Assembly: GCA_002786025.1 (NCBI GenBank)
Contig: NHNW01000077.1
Span: 1 to 64,000, forward strand
Source: Zasmidium citrigriseum
Lineage: Eukaryota; Ascomycota; Dothideomycetes; Mycosphaerellales; Mycosphaerellaceae
Direction: 5' to 3'
DNA length: 64,000 nt
Positions 45,500 to 54,814 of this stretch are shown in pieces (the first letter of the stretch is position 1; each line of letters starts with the position of its first letter). The notes below the pieces were generated by a model. It made no database searches. It was not told the origin of the DNA and saw nothing but the letters and a program-made list of their open reading frames with translations. Position numbers and translations under genes: made by a program.

Positions 45500-46416
45500 G
45501 GCGTCTGGGGAGTGTGTTCAAAGAACTGACGACTGATTTTGGTCAAGAAGACGGTTGAGGCGAGTCAAGTTTGAAGTGTTCGTTTGGTTCTGAGGAAAGA
45601 GTACAGTGTGGGGATTCGATCCAGATTAAATATTCGTCTTTCTGCTCGACCTGCTCGAATGGTCACTTCGACTTCGATTTTCATTGGAGCCAGTATTCGT
45701 TCTTCTTTCAAGACCGCTCCTCTAGGTGCATGATCTTTCGCTTGCTTCCTCGAGTCTAGACCAAATTACATGTTCTGTGGCTGGCTGATACCTCGAGGCA
45801 TTTGTCTATCGATGGTCTTGCTTGCCCAAGCAGAATGAGAATCTCAGCTGAAGTTGTGTACTGCGAGCCAGCCACCAAGTCCATCTTCAGTGTTGTACAG
45901 TATACTACTCAGCTGATCAGCAACGCTACAGCGGGACAAGTTACGAAATAGCGGAACAAGCAACACATGTACGCACGACACGATTGCGTGGCTTGCGTTA
46001 CAGCTCGTTCTAGAATAATTGATACCGGAGCTTTCTGCATGAACCTCGTGATTTGCCTTTCCTCAATTGGGCCCCTTTCAGCTGTTCATCAGAGCGCTAA
46101 TGATCACCTGCATGCGGGCGTTGTGGTAGAAGACTTGGCCGCGGAGGACTTGCAGAATGAGCCAGCCTCCAACACACTACAGGCCGACCTACATATCAGC
46201 CAGCCAGCTTCTCAATTAGTGCTCGGCACCAGCTCAGCGTTCGACTCGTATGGCTGGCAACACGAAGACAGCTGAAGAAAGCGGGCTCGAAGGGCCAAAA
46301 GCCATTCATCTTGTAAAATCTTACAAATACCTGTCTCATGTCAACGATTGTAACTCCGCAAGCCAGAGCCTGTATTGATCAGACCGCAATCTCCTTACGT
46401 ACTTGACACCCGCAAC
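45500..46416. promoter_or_regulatory. Divergent intergenic region, small protein A and phospholipase-like gene
   Basis: 917 bp between two ATGs on opposite strands. A 102-residue frame at 45,967-46,275 has no recognisable features and is not called. Confidence 0.4.
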
Positions 46417-47415
46417 ATGTCGAAAATCTTGGACGATCCCCAAACAAAGCCTGATGAGACTGATGATGCCGAGGATGTTCGAGTGGGCATGGCCATGGAA
46501 GGCGGCAGTGGGATCACCCAGCTGGGCGAGCCGGTGCACGAAATGCTCACCCTTGCCGCTCTGATCAATTCAAAGTACGGTCTGGATCCATCCATAACCT
46601 ATCAAAAGCTTCGCGACTCGCCGACACAACACCCGGACATCAACGACTTTGTACGCGGCGTGATGTGGAATGACGATCCAGAGTGCGAGCTCTTCGATCG
46701 TGATGCTGGAAACAACTTCAGCTACAGTTGGGGGGTCGACTGGGCGAAGAAGTATCAGTTCGGCGGCTACACCAAGCCAGAGCTGATCCATCGCTCACAT
46801 TTTGGCAATCTCCAATGGCTCCATGCGATGGCACAGGGCATGGACAAGCCGCAAGACACCAAGACACGGATCTACCAGTGGATGGAGCTCATGTACAGCG
46901 TAGCCACAGGCGCAGTACCGGCCAGCACACCCATCGCCAACACAGCCGTCAGCAAGTTCTTCCAAGACCCGGCCAACTATGTCACCGTGGGCGAACTGCT
47001 CACACATCGTCACCCAGGTCCGGCCGTCATTGAGCACCGTGCCTTGGGAAGCTGCTTCCACGTCATTCAGGACTCGTATGCTCATGGCCACACAAGCCGT
47101 GAACGCAAGAATCCAAATCCCGCACCGGGCGAGGCAGATCGTTGGGGAGCAGTGCTTAACTTCCACACCTACAACGGACAGAACGACACGCAGCACAAGC
47201 ATTTCGACCATAACGGCGACAGTCTAAGTGCGGTCGACTTGACGAAGCCCGACAGCTGGAATGGCTTGGAGGGCTGTCGTGATGGGCTTGATCGGTGCAT
47301 TGTGCTGGCGGATTTTTGGCATCGTCGTGCTCCTTGGACCGAAGTACAACAGTGGTTGGATACAGATGTCTTTGTCATTTCGAAAGATGCAACCGTGAGT
47401 GACAACTCCATTTGA
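46417..47415 (+). CDS. Zinc-dependent phospholipase C-like all-alpha protein
   Basis: 332 residues from the ATG at MSKILDDPQT; an open frame upstream begins only at a TTG. The His/Asp pattern of the zinc phospholipase C / S1-P1 nuclease-like all-alpha fold is visible: VHEMLTLAALI, DINDFVRGVMWNDDP, HRSHFGNLQWLHAM, FHVIQDSYAHGHTSR, then FHTYNGQNDTQHKHFDHN. Several of these (HxxQDSxxHxH) resemble uncharacterised bacterial members, so the closest family may be bacterial. There is no signal peptide. The 3' end is uncertain: the frame stops just after GTGAGT at 47,397, a good donor, and an intron to a CAG at about 47,459 would replace the last residues but run antisense to the next gene. Substrate unknown. 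Confidence 0.65.
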   Translation: MSKILDDPQTKPDETDDAEDVRVGMAMEGGSGITQLGEPVHEMLTLAALINSKYGLDPSITYQKLRDSPTQHPDINDFVRGVMWNDDPECELFDRDAGNNFSYSWGVDWAKKYQFGGYTKPELIHRSHFGNLQWLHAMAQGMDKPQDTKTRIYQWMELMYSVATGAVPASTPIANTAVSKFFQDPANYVTVGELLTHRHPGPAVIEHRALGSCFHVIQDSYAHGHTSRERKNPNPAPGEADRWGAVLNFHTYNGQNDTQHKHFDHNGDSLSAVDLTKPDSWNGLEGCRDGLDRCIVLADFWHRRAPWTEVQQWLDTDVFVISKDATVSDNSI

Positions 47416-47562
47416 GTTCAAAATGACGGGATAATCACATTGAGAACGTACGTACAGCAATATATGTATTCTGCAGTCTTCATCCAATCCCGACCTTCGT
47501 CTCTCTCCCTCATGCACATCCAGCCCTGCACCCTTCATCGACTTCGCCAAGTGAGCGAGTCT

Positions 47563-47967
47563 TCAACCACTCCCGCATACTCGTGTGATTGGCGCACCCG
47601 CCATTTGCAAGTAGTGAATACCCGCAAACCAAAAGTCGATGTTGTATGAGTCCTCGTCACCACAGTAGAAAGTGTCGTTGGCAGGGCCGTCTGTATCCAT
47701 TTCAAGCCTCGCGGCGAAGGGGCTCGGCGGGTCGAGCAAAGAATATCGATATCGGCCGATCCTTGTTGCATTTCGAAAGTCATCAGGGGTGTCGTGCCAT
47801 GTATTGTTCGGCACAGGTGTCCACAAGACGTTGAAGCACTGCTCTCTCCCAGCTGCAGCATTTGTCGAAGCCCCGGAGTTTGAATCATTGGCGTTGCCCG
47901 AGGCGTTGGGTGGACGCTCGAGAGACATGACTTTGCCCTTGGTTGTCGTTACCTTTTCAGTCGACAT
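47563..47967 (-). CDS. Small acidic hypothetical protein B
   Basis: A 134-residue single-exon frame with an ATG start and no signal peptide. The N-terminus is polar and low-complexity (NASGNANDSNSGASTNAAAG). The C-terminal 90 residues look folded: VLWTPVPNNTWHDTP, RIGRYRYSLLDPPSPFAARL, DTFYCGDEDSYNIDFWFAGI. The ending HYLQMAGAPITRV is laid out like HYVDYNSSQPNIIRV of the protein at 45,065, which suggests distant paralogy. The gene is divergent from the papain-like fusion gene and convergent with the phospholipase-like gene. No function is assigned. Confidence 0.55.
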   Translation of the reverse strand: MSTEKVTTTKGKVMSLERPPNASGNANDSNSGASTNAAAGREQCFNVLWTPVPNNTWHDTPDDFRNATRIGRYRYSLLDPPSPFAARLEMDTDGPANDTFYCGDEDSYNIDFWFAGIHYLQMAGAPITRVCGSG

Positions 47968-48636
47968 GATGGTATTGTAGGAGCTTGAAGCTTTGTAGAG
48001 TCTGGAGGGAAAAGGGTGTCTGGAACTGTCGGATCAGACAAAGAGGAAGAGGCGAGTAAGTTAAATCGTTTGCCTTGAAGTGGCAGCCGGGACGATGATT
48101 GATCATGATCTTGTATTGAAGCCATTAAAGCCATTCAAACTCAGATCTTACCTCTATGTCGAAGCAAGATCTCCGTTTCGGTGGCAGACTGAAGGTTCTT
48201 CCGGAGAATATTCTAATGCAGCCAATGCTTGGAAGAGTCTGGATCCTGACCGGGCTGGCTGAAGGCGAGATGTGGCTAGCTACGAGAACATTAGTGGCAT
48301 GCGACTAAAGCTGGATCATGGTGTGCTAGATGGTGGCTGGCTGCAAAGCAAGAGATGGTGTGTTCGAAACAGCTGAAGGTGGGGAGCTTTGCATGTCGAT
48401 GCAAAGCGATATCGCTAGCATCCAATTGCGGAACATTGACTCCAACAAGTAGTCAATTCGCCGTGGTCAGGTCTGGAGCCCCAAAAATGCCAATGACGAG
48501 GAGCTGGAGCGAAAAGTACCATGATTGATTTTACATCAAAACTCCAGCCTCTTCATTGAGACTACTTCTCAATTTATCCCTGAAGGACTACTCCAAAAAT
48601 AGTCGGGACTTCTGTGGCGTCGACTGGTCATACAAG
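47968..48636. promoter_or_regulatory. Divergent intergenic region, small protein B and papain-like fusion gene
   Basis: 669 bp between two ATGs on opposite strands. No gene is recognised inside and no clear paired motif is seen. Confidence 0.4.
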
Positions 48637-50332
48637 ATGGAGAACGATGACGATGATGAGAGAGAAGGTATATCAAGAACTTCCTTAGACTGTCACTCAT
48701 GACTCGCAGGTCTTTGCCCCTTTTCCAACAGGCTGCGAGATTCCGGCAGTACTTGGGCCAGCAATCAGCTTCAATGAGATCGTTGTGCCTGCTGCCGTTG
48801 CTGCCATCGATTCCGTCACACCACCGTCCATCGAGACCTTCTTGTCGCCTCTGAAGGTCGATAACCTTGCGTCCTTCGCGGCATGGGAAGATTTCAAAAA
48901 TCGAGTGTACAACAACTGCAATGCCGTCGCATGGGCGAACACCCGGCGGATTGTTACGTCAAAACTTGCCACAGATGAAGAATATCCTGCCATGGAGCAG
49001 GTGATTGAGTTCTACAAGACACAGAACCCGGGATTCATCGGGGGTAACATCAAGCCTTACGGCCAAGACGATGGCATGAATATCCAAAAGAGCCTCGAGT
49101 ATCTGGTGCAGACAGGCGGGCCGGATGGAAAACGCGCGCTCGCTTTTGCACGAGTCGATGCATCAAACTTGGAAGCTGTGAAAATGGCCATTGCAATCTT
49201 CGGTTCGATCTGGGTGGGTCTGAGGGTATACAGCCAAACGCAGCTGGAGTTCTACAACCGCGAAGCCTGGAAGCAGCCTCGTCAGCCGCCACAGAAGAAA
49301 CCGAGCGGTCATGCAGTAGTGGTTGGGGCCTACGATACACAATACCGAGTGGTAACCTGGGGACAAGTCGCTGCTCTCACCGCGGACTACTGGCAAGGCT
49401 GCTACAACAACGACCCAAAAAGACCAAACGTATTTGATGCGTATGTGGTCATCTGGGCCGAGCATATTGGAACTCGACGCTTCATGCAGGGAGTGAGTCT
49501 CAAACAGCTTGCCGCCAACTTTCTGTCCATTACTGGAAAAAGACTGGATCTGCCTGTATCTCAGTACAACACCTTGTACAGATGTTCGGTCTCCGCCACC
49601 GGTCCGGCAAGTTTGACGATTCAACCCATTCGGGCCGAGAAGAGCTACGCCATCATCAGCGCAGCAGTTACCACTGGTCTCTTGAAAGCTGAGACCGATG
49701 TCCTGCTTACCGAGTCCAATGATCTGTATCTGATCAAGACGAAGTCTACTGCGTCAAACATGATCGAAGTCCATCGCGCTCGCAGTCCCAGTTATGATGG
49801 ACTGTCCACGTTCGTGACAGGCTTCAGTATCACTGACGGCGAAAGCGCCATCTGGACGGTCGACAATGGCGATCTCTATTTCATCAAGACCGAGAATACA
49901 GGCACTGGCAACATTGAAGTGTGGTGGGCCACACAGCAGAGCAAATTCACCAAGGTCGAGTCATACAAAACCGGGATGGCCAAGAGCGATATGGGGTTCG
50001 GCACCTATGCCATCAGCGGTGGAAACCTATTCTCCATCTCGGACACTAATCAGAACAATTCCAAATTCGTGCAACTTGAGTGTCTGCAGGGCATAGCCAA
50101 CTACAGTGCCGACTCCCGCAAGACTTACGGGACCGCTTTTGTCGTTGACGATATCAAGGGCCAAGGAGACTGGTGGATGGATTCGGTTGGCAATCTGTAC
50201 CTCATCAAGAACAAGGGCACGGCGTCGGGCCTGGTCGAACTGCATATCGCTACTGCCGACAGCGGCTATCGGGTGATTGACCACTTCTCGACAGGCTTCG
50301 AGGCTGATGGCACCGGTTTGTGGATCATTTGA
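48637..50332 (+). CDS. Papain-like cysteine peptidase fold fused to a four-unit repeat domain
   Basis: Exons 48,637-48,667 and 48,732-50,332 give 543 residues. The 64-bp intron is needed, because the long frame has no ATG before its likely catalytic Cys. The N-terminal half fits a papain-like fold of a type I know from bacterial hypothetical proteins: Cys73 in VYNNCNAVAWANT, a central FGSIWVGLRV strand, and His204 in SGHAVVVGAYD. VTWG stands where papain has NSWG, so the Asn is missing. After about residue 340 a unit starting with (D/N)LYxIK recurs near 340, 392, 443 and 498 (LYLIKTKSTASNMIEVH, LYFIKTENTGTGNIEVW, LFSISDTN, LYLIKNKGTASGLVELH). This suggests propeller-like or lectin-like blades. 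There is no signal peptide. Both function and activity are inferred. Confidence 0.6.
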
Positions 50333-50836
50333 GTTCGAGAGGGCTGGGCACGTCGGTTTTGGGCGTTGTGTAGATTGATTGTGTGGGCGTAAGTCGATTC
50401 CGGCGAAGGGTGATTCGATTGTGGCATCGGCTATCATATGAGGAGCTTTAGTAGTCGTTCTCTTCCGTGTTGATCCTAAGTCGTATGACGATGATGCCGA
50501 TGGTCTTCTTGAACACATCGTTCTGATATCTCTGTTCAGTTATCGATCGTCAAACCAAGGCGGGAGATGCCGCCATCCAGCGGGATACATTTCTTTCTCT
50601 CTACCCTCCGAGCTGAAGCTGAGAGCGTTAGTAGTAGGCTAGTATGTGATGTTGATGATGGGACTTGAAGATGTGATGTCGAAAAGGAGAAGCTCCGCAG
50701 GTAAGGCTGACGTCGAAAATGGCGCTAAAATTACGGGCCGATCCGCACCCCGCGTCCCGCGCCTTCGCCTTTCAGATGAATCTCAAACTTCGGACTTCAC
50801 CAACTTCTTAACTATTCATTCATTCGCACCGCCGCG
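50333..50836. other. Intergenic upstream of PRP22
   Basis: No gene is supported. The last 100 bases before the ATG are C/T-rich with short CTTCACC-type stretches, as is common in the 5' leaders of fungal housekeeping genes. Confidence 0.4.
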
Positions 50837-53800
50837 ATGGACGACCTGGAGCAGCTGGAGATCCTGTCGCTGGTATCGCGGGTGACTAGCGAGATCAACA
50901 ACTACATGGGCGTGTCCGACAAGACCATCGCCGAGTTCGTCATCGCCGAGCACGATTCCTGCCCCGACCTCGATGCCTTCGCCGACAAACTGAACGAATA
51001 TGACTTTCCTCGCTCGCTGGCCGAGAGCATCGATCGCCTCATCCGGACACTCCATCCAAAGCACAAAGCCTCAAATGGTACTAAGAAGGACGATCACGAT
51101 GCGACCGATGCGCCGAACAAGAGCGAGAAGTTCCGCGGTCTGGCGATTCCCGACAAGCCGATCGAGGAGGATGCCATGGATGACACCTTTGCGCTGCTGG
51201 AGTCGATGGCTGGGCCAGGAAAGACGAATGGCCGGAAGAGGAGCATATCACCTGTGCGGCAAGAAGAGAGGAGACGATCGCTGGAGCCTCCTTCCAAAAG
51301 ATCGAGAAATGACGACTATTTGTTCGAAGATGAGTTTGGGAGGACGCGATCACATCGCCCGTCTGAAAAAGAAGACAGAGATCACAGGAAGAGAAGGAGC
51401 AGGCGGGACTCATTCGAGCGGCCGAGGGTGGAAGAGGACAATGAGCCCGTGGTGCATAAGATCTACGACGGTCGCGTGACCGGCGTCAAGGACTTTGGCG
51501 TGTTTGTGAACCTCAGAGGCGTCAAGGGCAAGGTCGATGGGCTGGTACATGTTTCTGCCATGGCAGACTACAAGGTTAACCATCCTAGTGATTTGGTGTC
51601 GCGGGATCAGGAGGTCAAGGTGAAGGTCATGAAGGTGCAGGACAAGCGAATAAGCTTGAGCATGGCCGAGGTGGACCAAGTCACCGGGCAAGATCTGAAT
51701 GCCGGCAGGAGGATACAGAGCGCCACTGGGGCGAATGCTGTTGGATTGAATGGATCGAGCAGCCTGGAGAGCGCTGTCCCGGTCATTGAGTCCAACGGTC
51801 GGAGAAAAGGCCCTCGGAAGCGAATGACCAGCCCAGAGAGGTGGGAGATACGGCAGCTCATTGCGTCTGGCGTTGTGAAGGCGGCAGACTATCCAGATCT
51901 GGACGAGGAGTACAATGCAGCAGTCAACGGCGAGCCCATCGAGGAAGAAGAAGACGTTGATATCGAGGTTCGCGAGGAAGAGCCTCCTTTTCTTGCTGGT
52001 CAAACGAAGCAATCATTGGAGCTGTCACCCATCCGAGTCATCAAGGCACCTGATGGCAGCATGAACCGAGCAGCCATGCAAGGAGACGTACTGGCCAAAG
52101 AGCGCAGAGATGTCCGGCAGCAGGAGGCGAAAGACAAGGCGGACAAGGAGGCAGCAAAGACTGACCTCGGCCAGGAATGGAATGATCCCATGGTTGCACC
52201 GAGCGAGCGGAGGTTTGCAAGCGACTTACGACAACAGCAAAAGAATGGCAATGGAGCAATGGAGGTGCCAGAGTGGAAGAAGATCCAGTCCGGGCGCGGT
52301 GAGCTTGGCAAACGAACCTCTATGTCAATCAAGGAGCAGCGAGAAAGTCTGCCTGCCTACAAGATGCGAAACCAGTTCCTGGATGCCGTTCGACAGTATC
52401 AATTGCTCATCGTTGTTGGAGATACTGGATCTGGAAAAACGACACAGCTCACACAGTACCTCGCAGAAGACGGCTTCGCCAATAATGGCATCATCGGCTG
52501 CACTCAACCTCGACGTGTGGCTGCCATGTCCGTCGCACAGAGAGTTAGTGATGAAGTTGGCTGTCGGCTTGGGGAAGAGGTTGGCTACACGATTCGTTTT
52601 GAAGACAAGACGTCTCAGAACACGAAAATCAAGTACATGACCGACGGAATCATGCAGCGAGAGATCCTACTCGATCCCGAACTCAACAAGTACAGTGTCA
52701 TCATGCTGGACGAGGCTCACGAGCGCACCATCGCCACGGATGTGCTCTTTGGCCTGCTGAAGAAGACGTTGAAGAAGCGCCCCGACATGAAGCTGATCGT
52801 GACCTCAGCCACATTGGACGCAGACAAATTCTCCAGCTACTTCAACGAGTGTCCGATTCTTACCATTCCAGGCCGAACGTTCCCGGTGGAGATCATGTAT
52901 AGCAGAGAGCCAGAGAGTGATTACCTGGATGCTGCTCTTACTACGGTCATGCAGATCCATCTGACGGAGAAGCCTGGAGATATCTTACTGTTCTTGACGG
53001 GTAAGGAAGAAATCGACACCAGCTGCGAGATCCTCTACGAGCGCATGAAAGCCCTTGGTCCTGCGGTACCTGAGCTGGTCATCCTCCCTATCTATGGTGC
53101 ATTGCCATCAGAAACAGCGAGTCGCATCTTCGAGCCTCCTCCACCCGGCGGCAGGAAAGTCGTCATCGCTACCAACATCGCCGAGACGAGTATCACTATT
53201 GACGGGATCTACTTTGTGGTTGATCCAGGATTCGTAAAGCAAACTGCTTACGATGCCAAGCTTGGTATGGACCGCTTGCAAGTCACTCCAATCTCCCAAG
53301 CGCAGGCTAAACAGCGTGCTGGGCGAGCTGGCCGAACGGGACCTGGCAAGTGCTTCAGGTTGTATACTGAGACTGCCTTTCAGTCCGAAATGCTTCCCAC
53401 GACGATTCCAGAGATCCAGAGACAGAACCTCTCAAATACGATTCTTATGTTGAAGGCAATGGGCATCAACGATCTTCTGGGCTTCGACTTCATGGATCCA
53501 CCTCCTACCAACACCATGTTGACTGCTCTCGAAGAACTCTACGCGCTCTCCGCTCTTGACGACGAAGGTTTACTTACTCGCCTCGGACGTCGAATGGCCG
53601 ACTTCCCCATGGACCCTGCGTTGGGCAAGTCACTCATCATGTCTGTTGATCTAGGATGCAGTGACGAGATGCTCTCGATCGTCGCCATGATCTCGGCTGT
53701 GCAGACTGTCTTCCACAGACCCAAGGACAAGCAGCAGCAAGCCGACCAGAAAAAGGCTCGCTTCCACGACCCTGCTGGCGACCACCTCACCCTTTTGAAC

Positions 53801-54352
53801 GTCTACAACGGTTGGAAGAACGCCGGCCGGAACGACGCCTGGTGCTTCGAGAACTTCATCCAACCTCGCAACATGCGCCGCGCAGAAGATGTTCGCAAAC
53901 AGCTCGTCCAAATCCTCGACCGCCATCGCCTACGAGTCGTATCCTGTGGCAGAGACACCGTGCGCGTCCGCCAAGCCCTCTGCTCAGGCTTCTTCCGCAA
54001 CAGCGCCCGCAAAGACCCGCAAGAAGGCTACAAGACCCTTGTCGAAGGCACCCCCGTGTACATGCACCCTGCTTCTGCGCTGTTCGGCAAAGCCGCCGAG
54101 CATGTCATCTATCATTCTTTGGTCGAGACGACAAGGGAGTACATGCACAATGTGACGGCGATTGAACCGAAATGGCTGGTCGAGGCTGCGCCGACGTTCT
54201 TCAAGGTTGCTGGGAAGGATGGCATGGGAATGAGTAAGAGGAAGAAGGCGGAGAGGATTCAGCCGCTGCATAATCGCTTTGCGAATGAGGATGATTGGAG
54301 GTTGAGTGCGCAGAGGAAGCAAGGGAGAGGTGGTGGTGGGACTTGGGGATAG
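50837..54352 (+). CDS. PRP22: DEAH-box pre-mRNA splicing helicase PRP22 (DHX8)
   Basis: A nuclear ATP-dependent RNA helicase that releases spliced mRNA from the spliceosome. It is 1,171 residues in one exon, the usual length. The N-terminal domain (LEQLEILSLVSRVTSEINN) is followed by an Arg/Ser/Asp-rich linker. An S1 RNA-binding domain lies at about 204-275 (KIYDGRVTGVKDFGVFVNLR), the feature that distinguishes PRP22 from PRP2, PRP16 and PRP43. Helicase motifs are GDTGSGKTTQ (about 528), CTQPRRVAAMS, MLDEAHERTI (about 623), SATLDADKFS, FLTGKEEID, NIAETSITIDG and QRAGRAGRTGPG. The HA2 and OB-fold domains end with YHSLVETTREYMHNVT. The ATG at MDDLEQLEIL is clear. Confidence 0.97.
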   Translation: MDDLEQLEILSLVSRVTSEINNYMGVSDKTIAEFVIAEHDSCPDLDAFADKLNEYDFPRSLAESIDRLIRTLHPKHKASNGTKKDDHDATDAPNKSEKFRGLAIPDKPIEEDAMDDTFALLESMAGPGKTNGRKRSISPVRQEERRRSLEPPSKRSRNDDYLFEDEFGRTRSHRPSEKEDRDHRKRRSRRDSFERPRVEEDNEPVVHKIYDGRVTGVKDFGVFVNLRGVKGKVDGLVHVSAMADYKVNHPSDLVSRDQEVKVKVMKVQDKRISLSMAEVDQVTGQDLNAGRRIQSATGANAVGLNGSSSLESAVPVIESNGRRKGPRKRMTSPERWEIRQLIASGVVKAADYPDLDEEYNAAVNGEPIEEEEDVDIEVREEEPPFLAGQTKQSLELSPIRVIKAPDGSMNRAAMQGDVLAKERRDVRQQEAKDKADKEAAKTDLGQEWNDPMVAPSERRFASDLRQQQKNGNGAMEVPEWKKIQSGRGELGKRTSMSIKEQRESLPAYKMRNQFLDAVRQYQLLIVVGDTGSGKTTQLTQYLAEDGFANNGIIGCTQPRRVAAMSVAQRVSDEVGCRLGEEVGYTIRFEDKTSQNTKIKYMTDGIMQREILLDPELNKYSVIMLDEAHERTIATDVLFGLLKKTLKKRPDMKLIVTSATLDADKFSSYFNECPILTIPGRTFPVEIMYSREPESDYLDAALTTVMQIHLTEKPGDILLFLTGKEEIDTSCEILYERMKALGPAVPELVILPIYGALPSETASRIFEPPPPGGRKVVIATNIAETSITIDGIYFVVDPGFVKQTAYDAKLGMDRLQVTPISQAQAKQRAGRAGRTGPGKCFRLYTETAFQSEMLPTTIPEIQRQNLSNTILMLKAMGINDLLGFDFMDPPPTNTMLTALEELYALSALDDEGLLTRLGRRMADFPMDPALGKSLIMSVDLGCSDEMLSIVAMISAVQTVFHRPKDKQQQADQKKARFHDPAGDHLTLLNVYNGWKNAGRNDAWCFENFIQPRNMRRAEDVRKQLVQILDRHRLRVVSCGRDTVRVRQALCSGFFRNSARKDPQEGYKTLVEGTPVYMHPASALFGKAAEHVIYHSLVETTREYMHNVTAIEPKWLVEAAPTFFKVAGKDGMGMSKRKKAERIQPLHNRFANEDDWRLSAQRKQGRGGGGTWG

Positions 54353-54814
54353 TCATCATTCGTGTGAGTGTGTCAACAGATCTTATGAGACCTCGATATT
54401 GGCATAGCTGCAATCAATACAGGAGCTTCATGACATGCGATGTCTCACACATTCAGATCATCGATGATGGCTATCTTCGCTGCGCAATGAGCTCACTTGG
54501 GTATTTCACTTTCCGTCCTGCGACTTCATGCAAAAAAGAAGACAACGCGACGAATGACGACCTGCATCCTCAACAGTCTTATCTCGCCTTGCAGTAGAGC
54601 GATATGTTATGCAGCATGGCTTTCGTCAGGCCAATCGATTCTGGATCGACATAACCTTCAATGGTCAGCCATTGCCCTTTTTCGGAAGTTCATCATCAGA
54701 TCCCTGAACACGGCTTTCACATGCGACAGTAATGTTTAAAGAGACTGCTTGCTCGTCTTCATACATCTAGTCTCTTGCCGATACTCTGTTGCAAGACGCA
54801 ACGCTTTGGTCAAG
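54353..54814. other. Intergenic, no supported gene
   Basis: 3' flank of PRP22 and promoter of the transporter gene. No recognisable coding sequence. Confidence 0.4.

Noticed and set aside
45967..46275. 102-codon frame between small protein A and the phospholipase-like gene
   Set aside because: No recognisable feature, and it sits in the divergent promoter region.
51410..52012. 200-codon minus-strand frame inside PRP22
   Set aside because: Shadow of the PRP22 coding frame; no ATG-supported domain.
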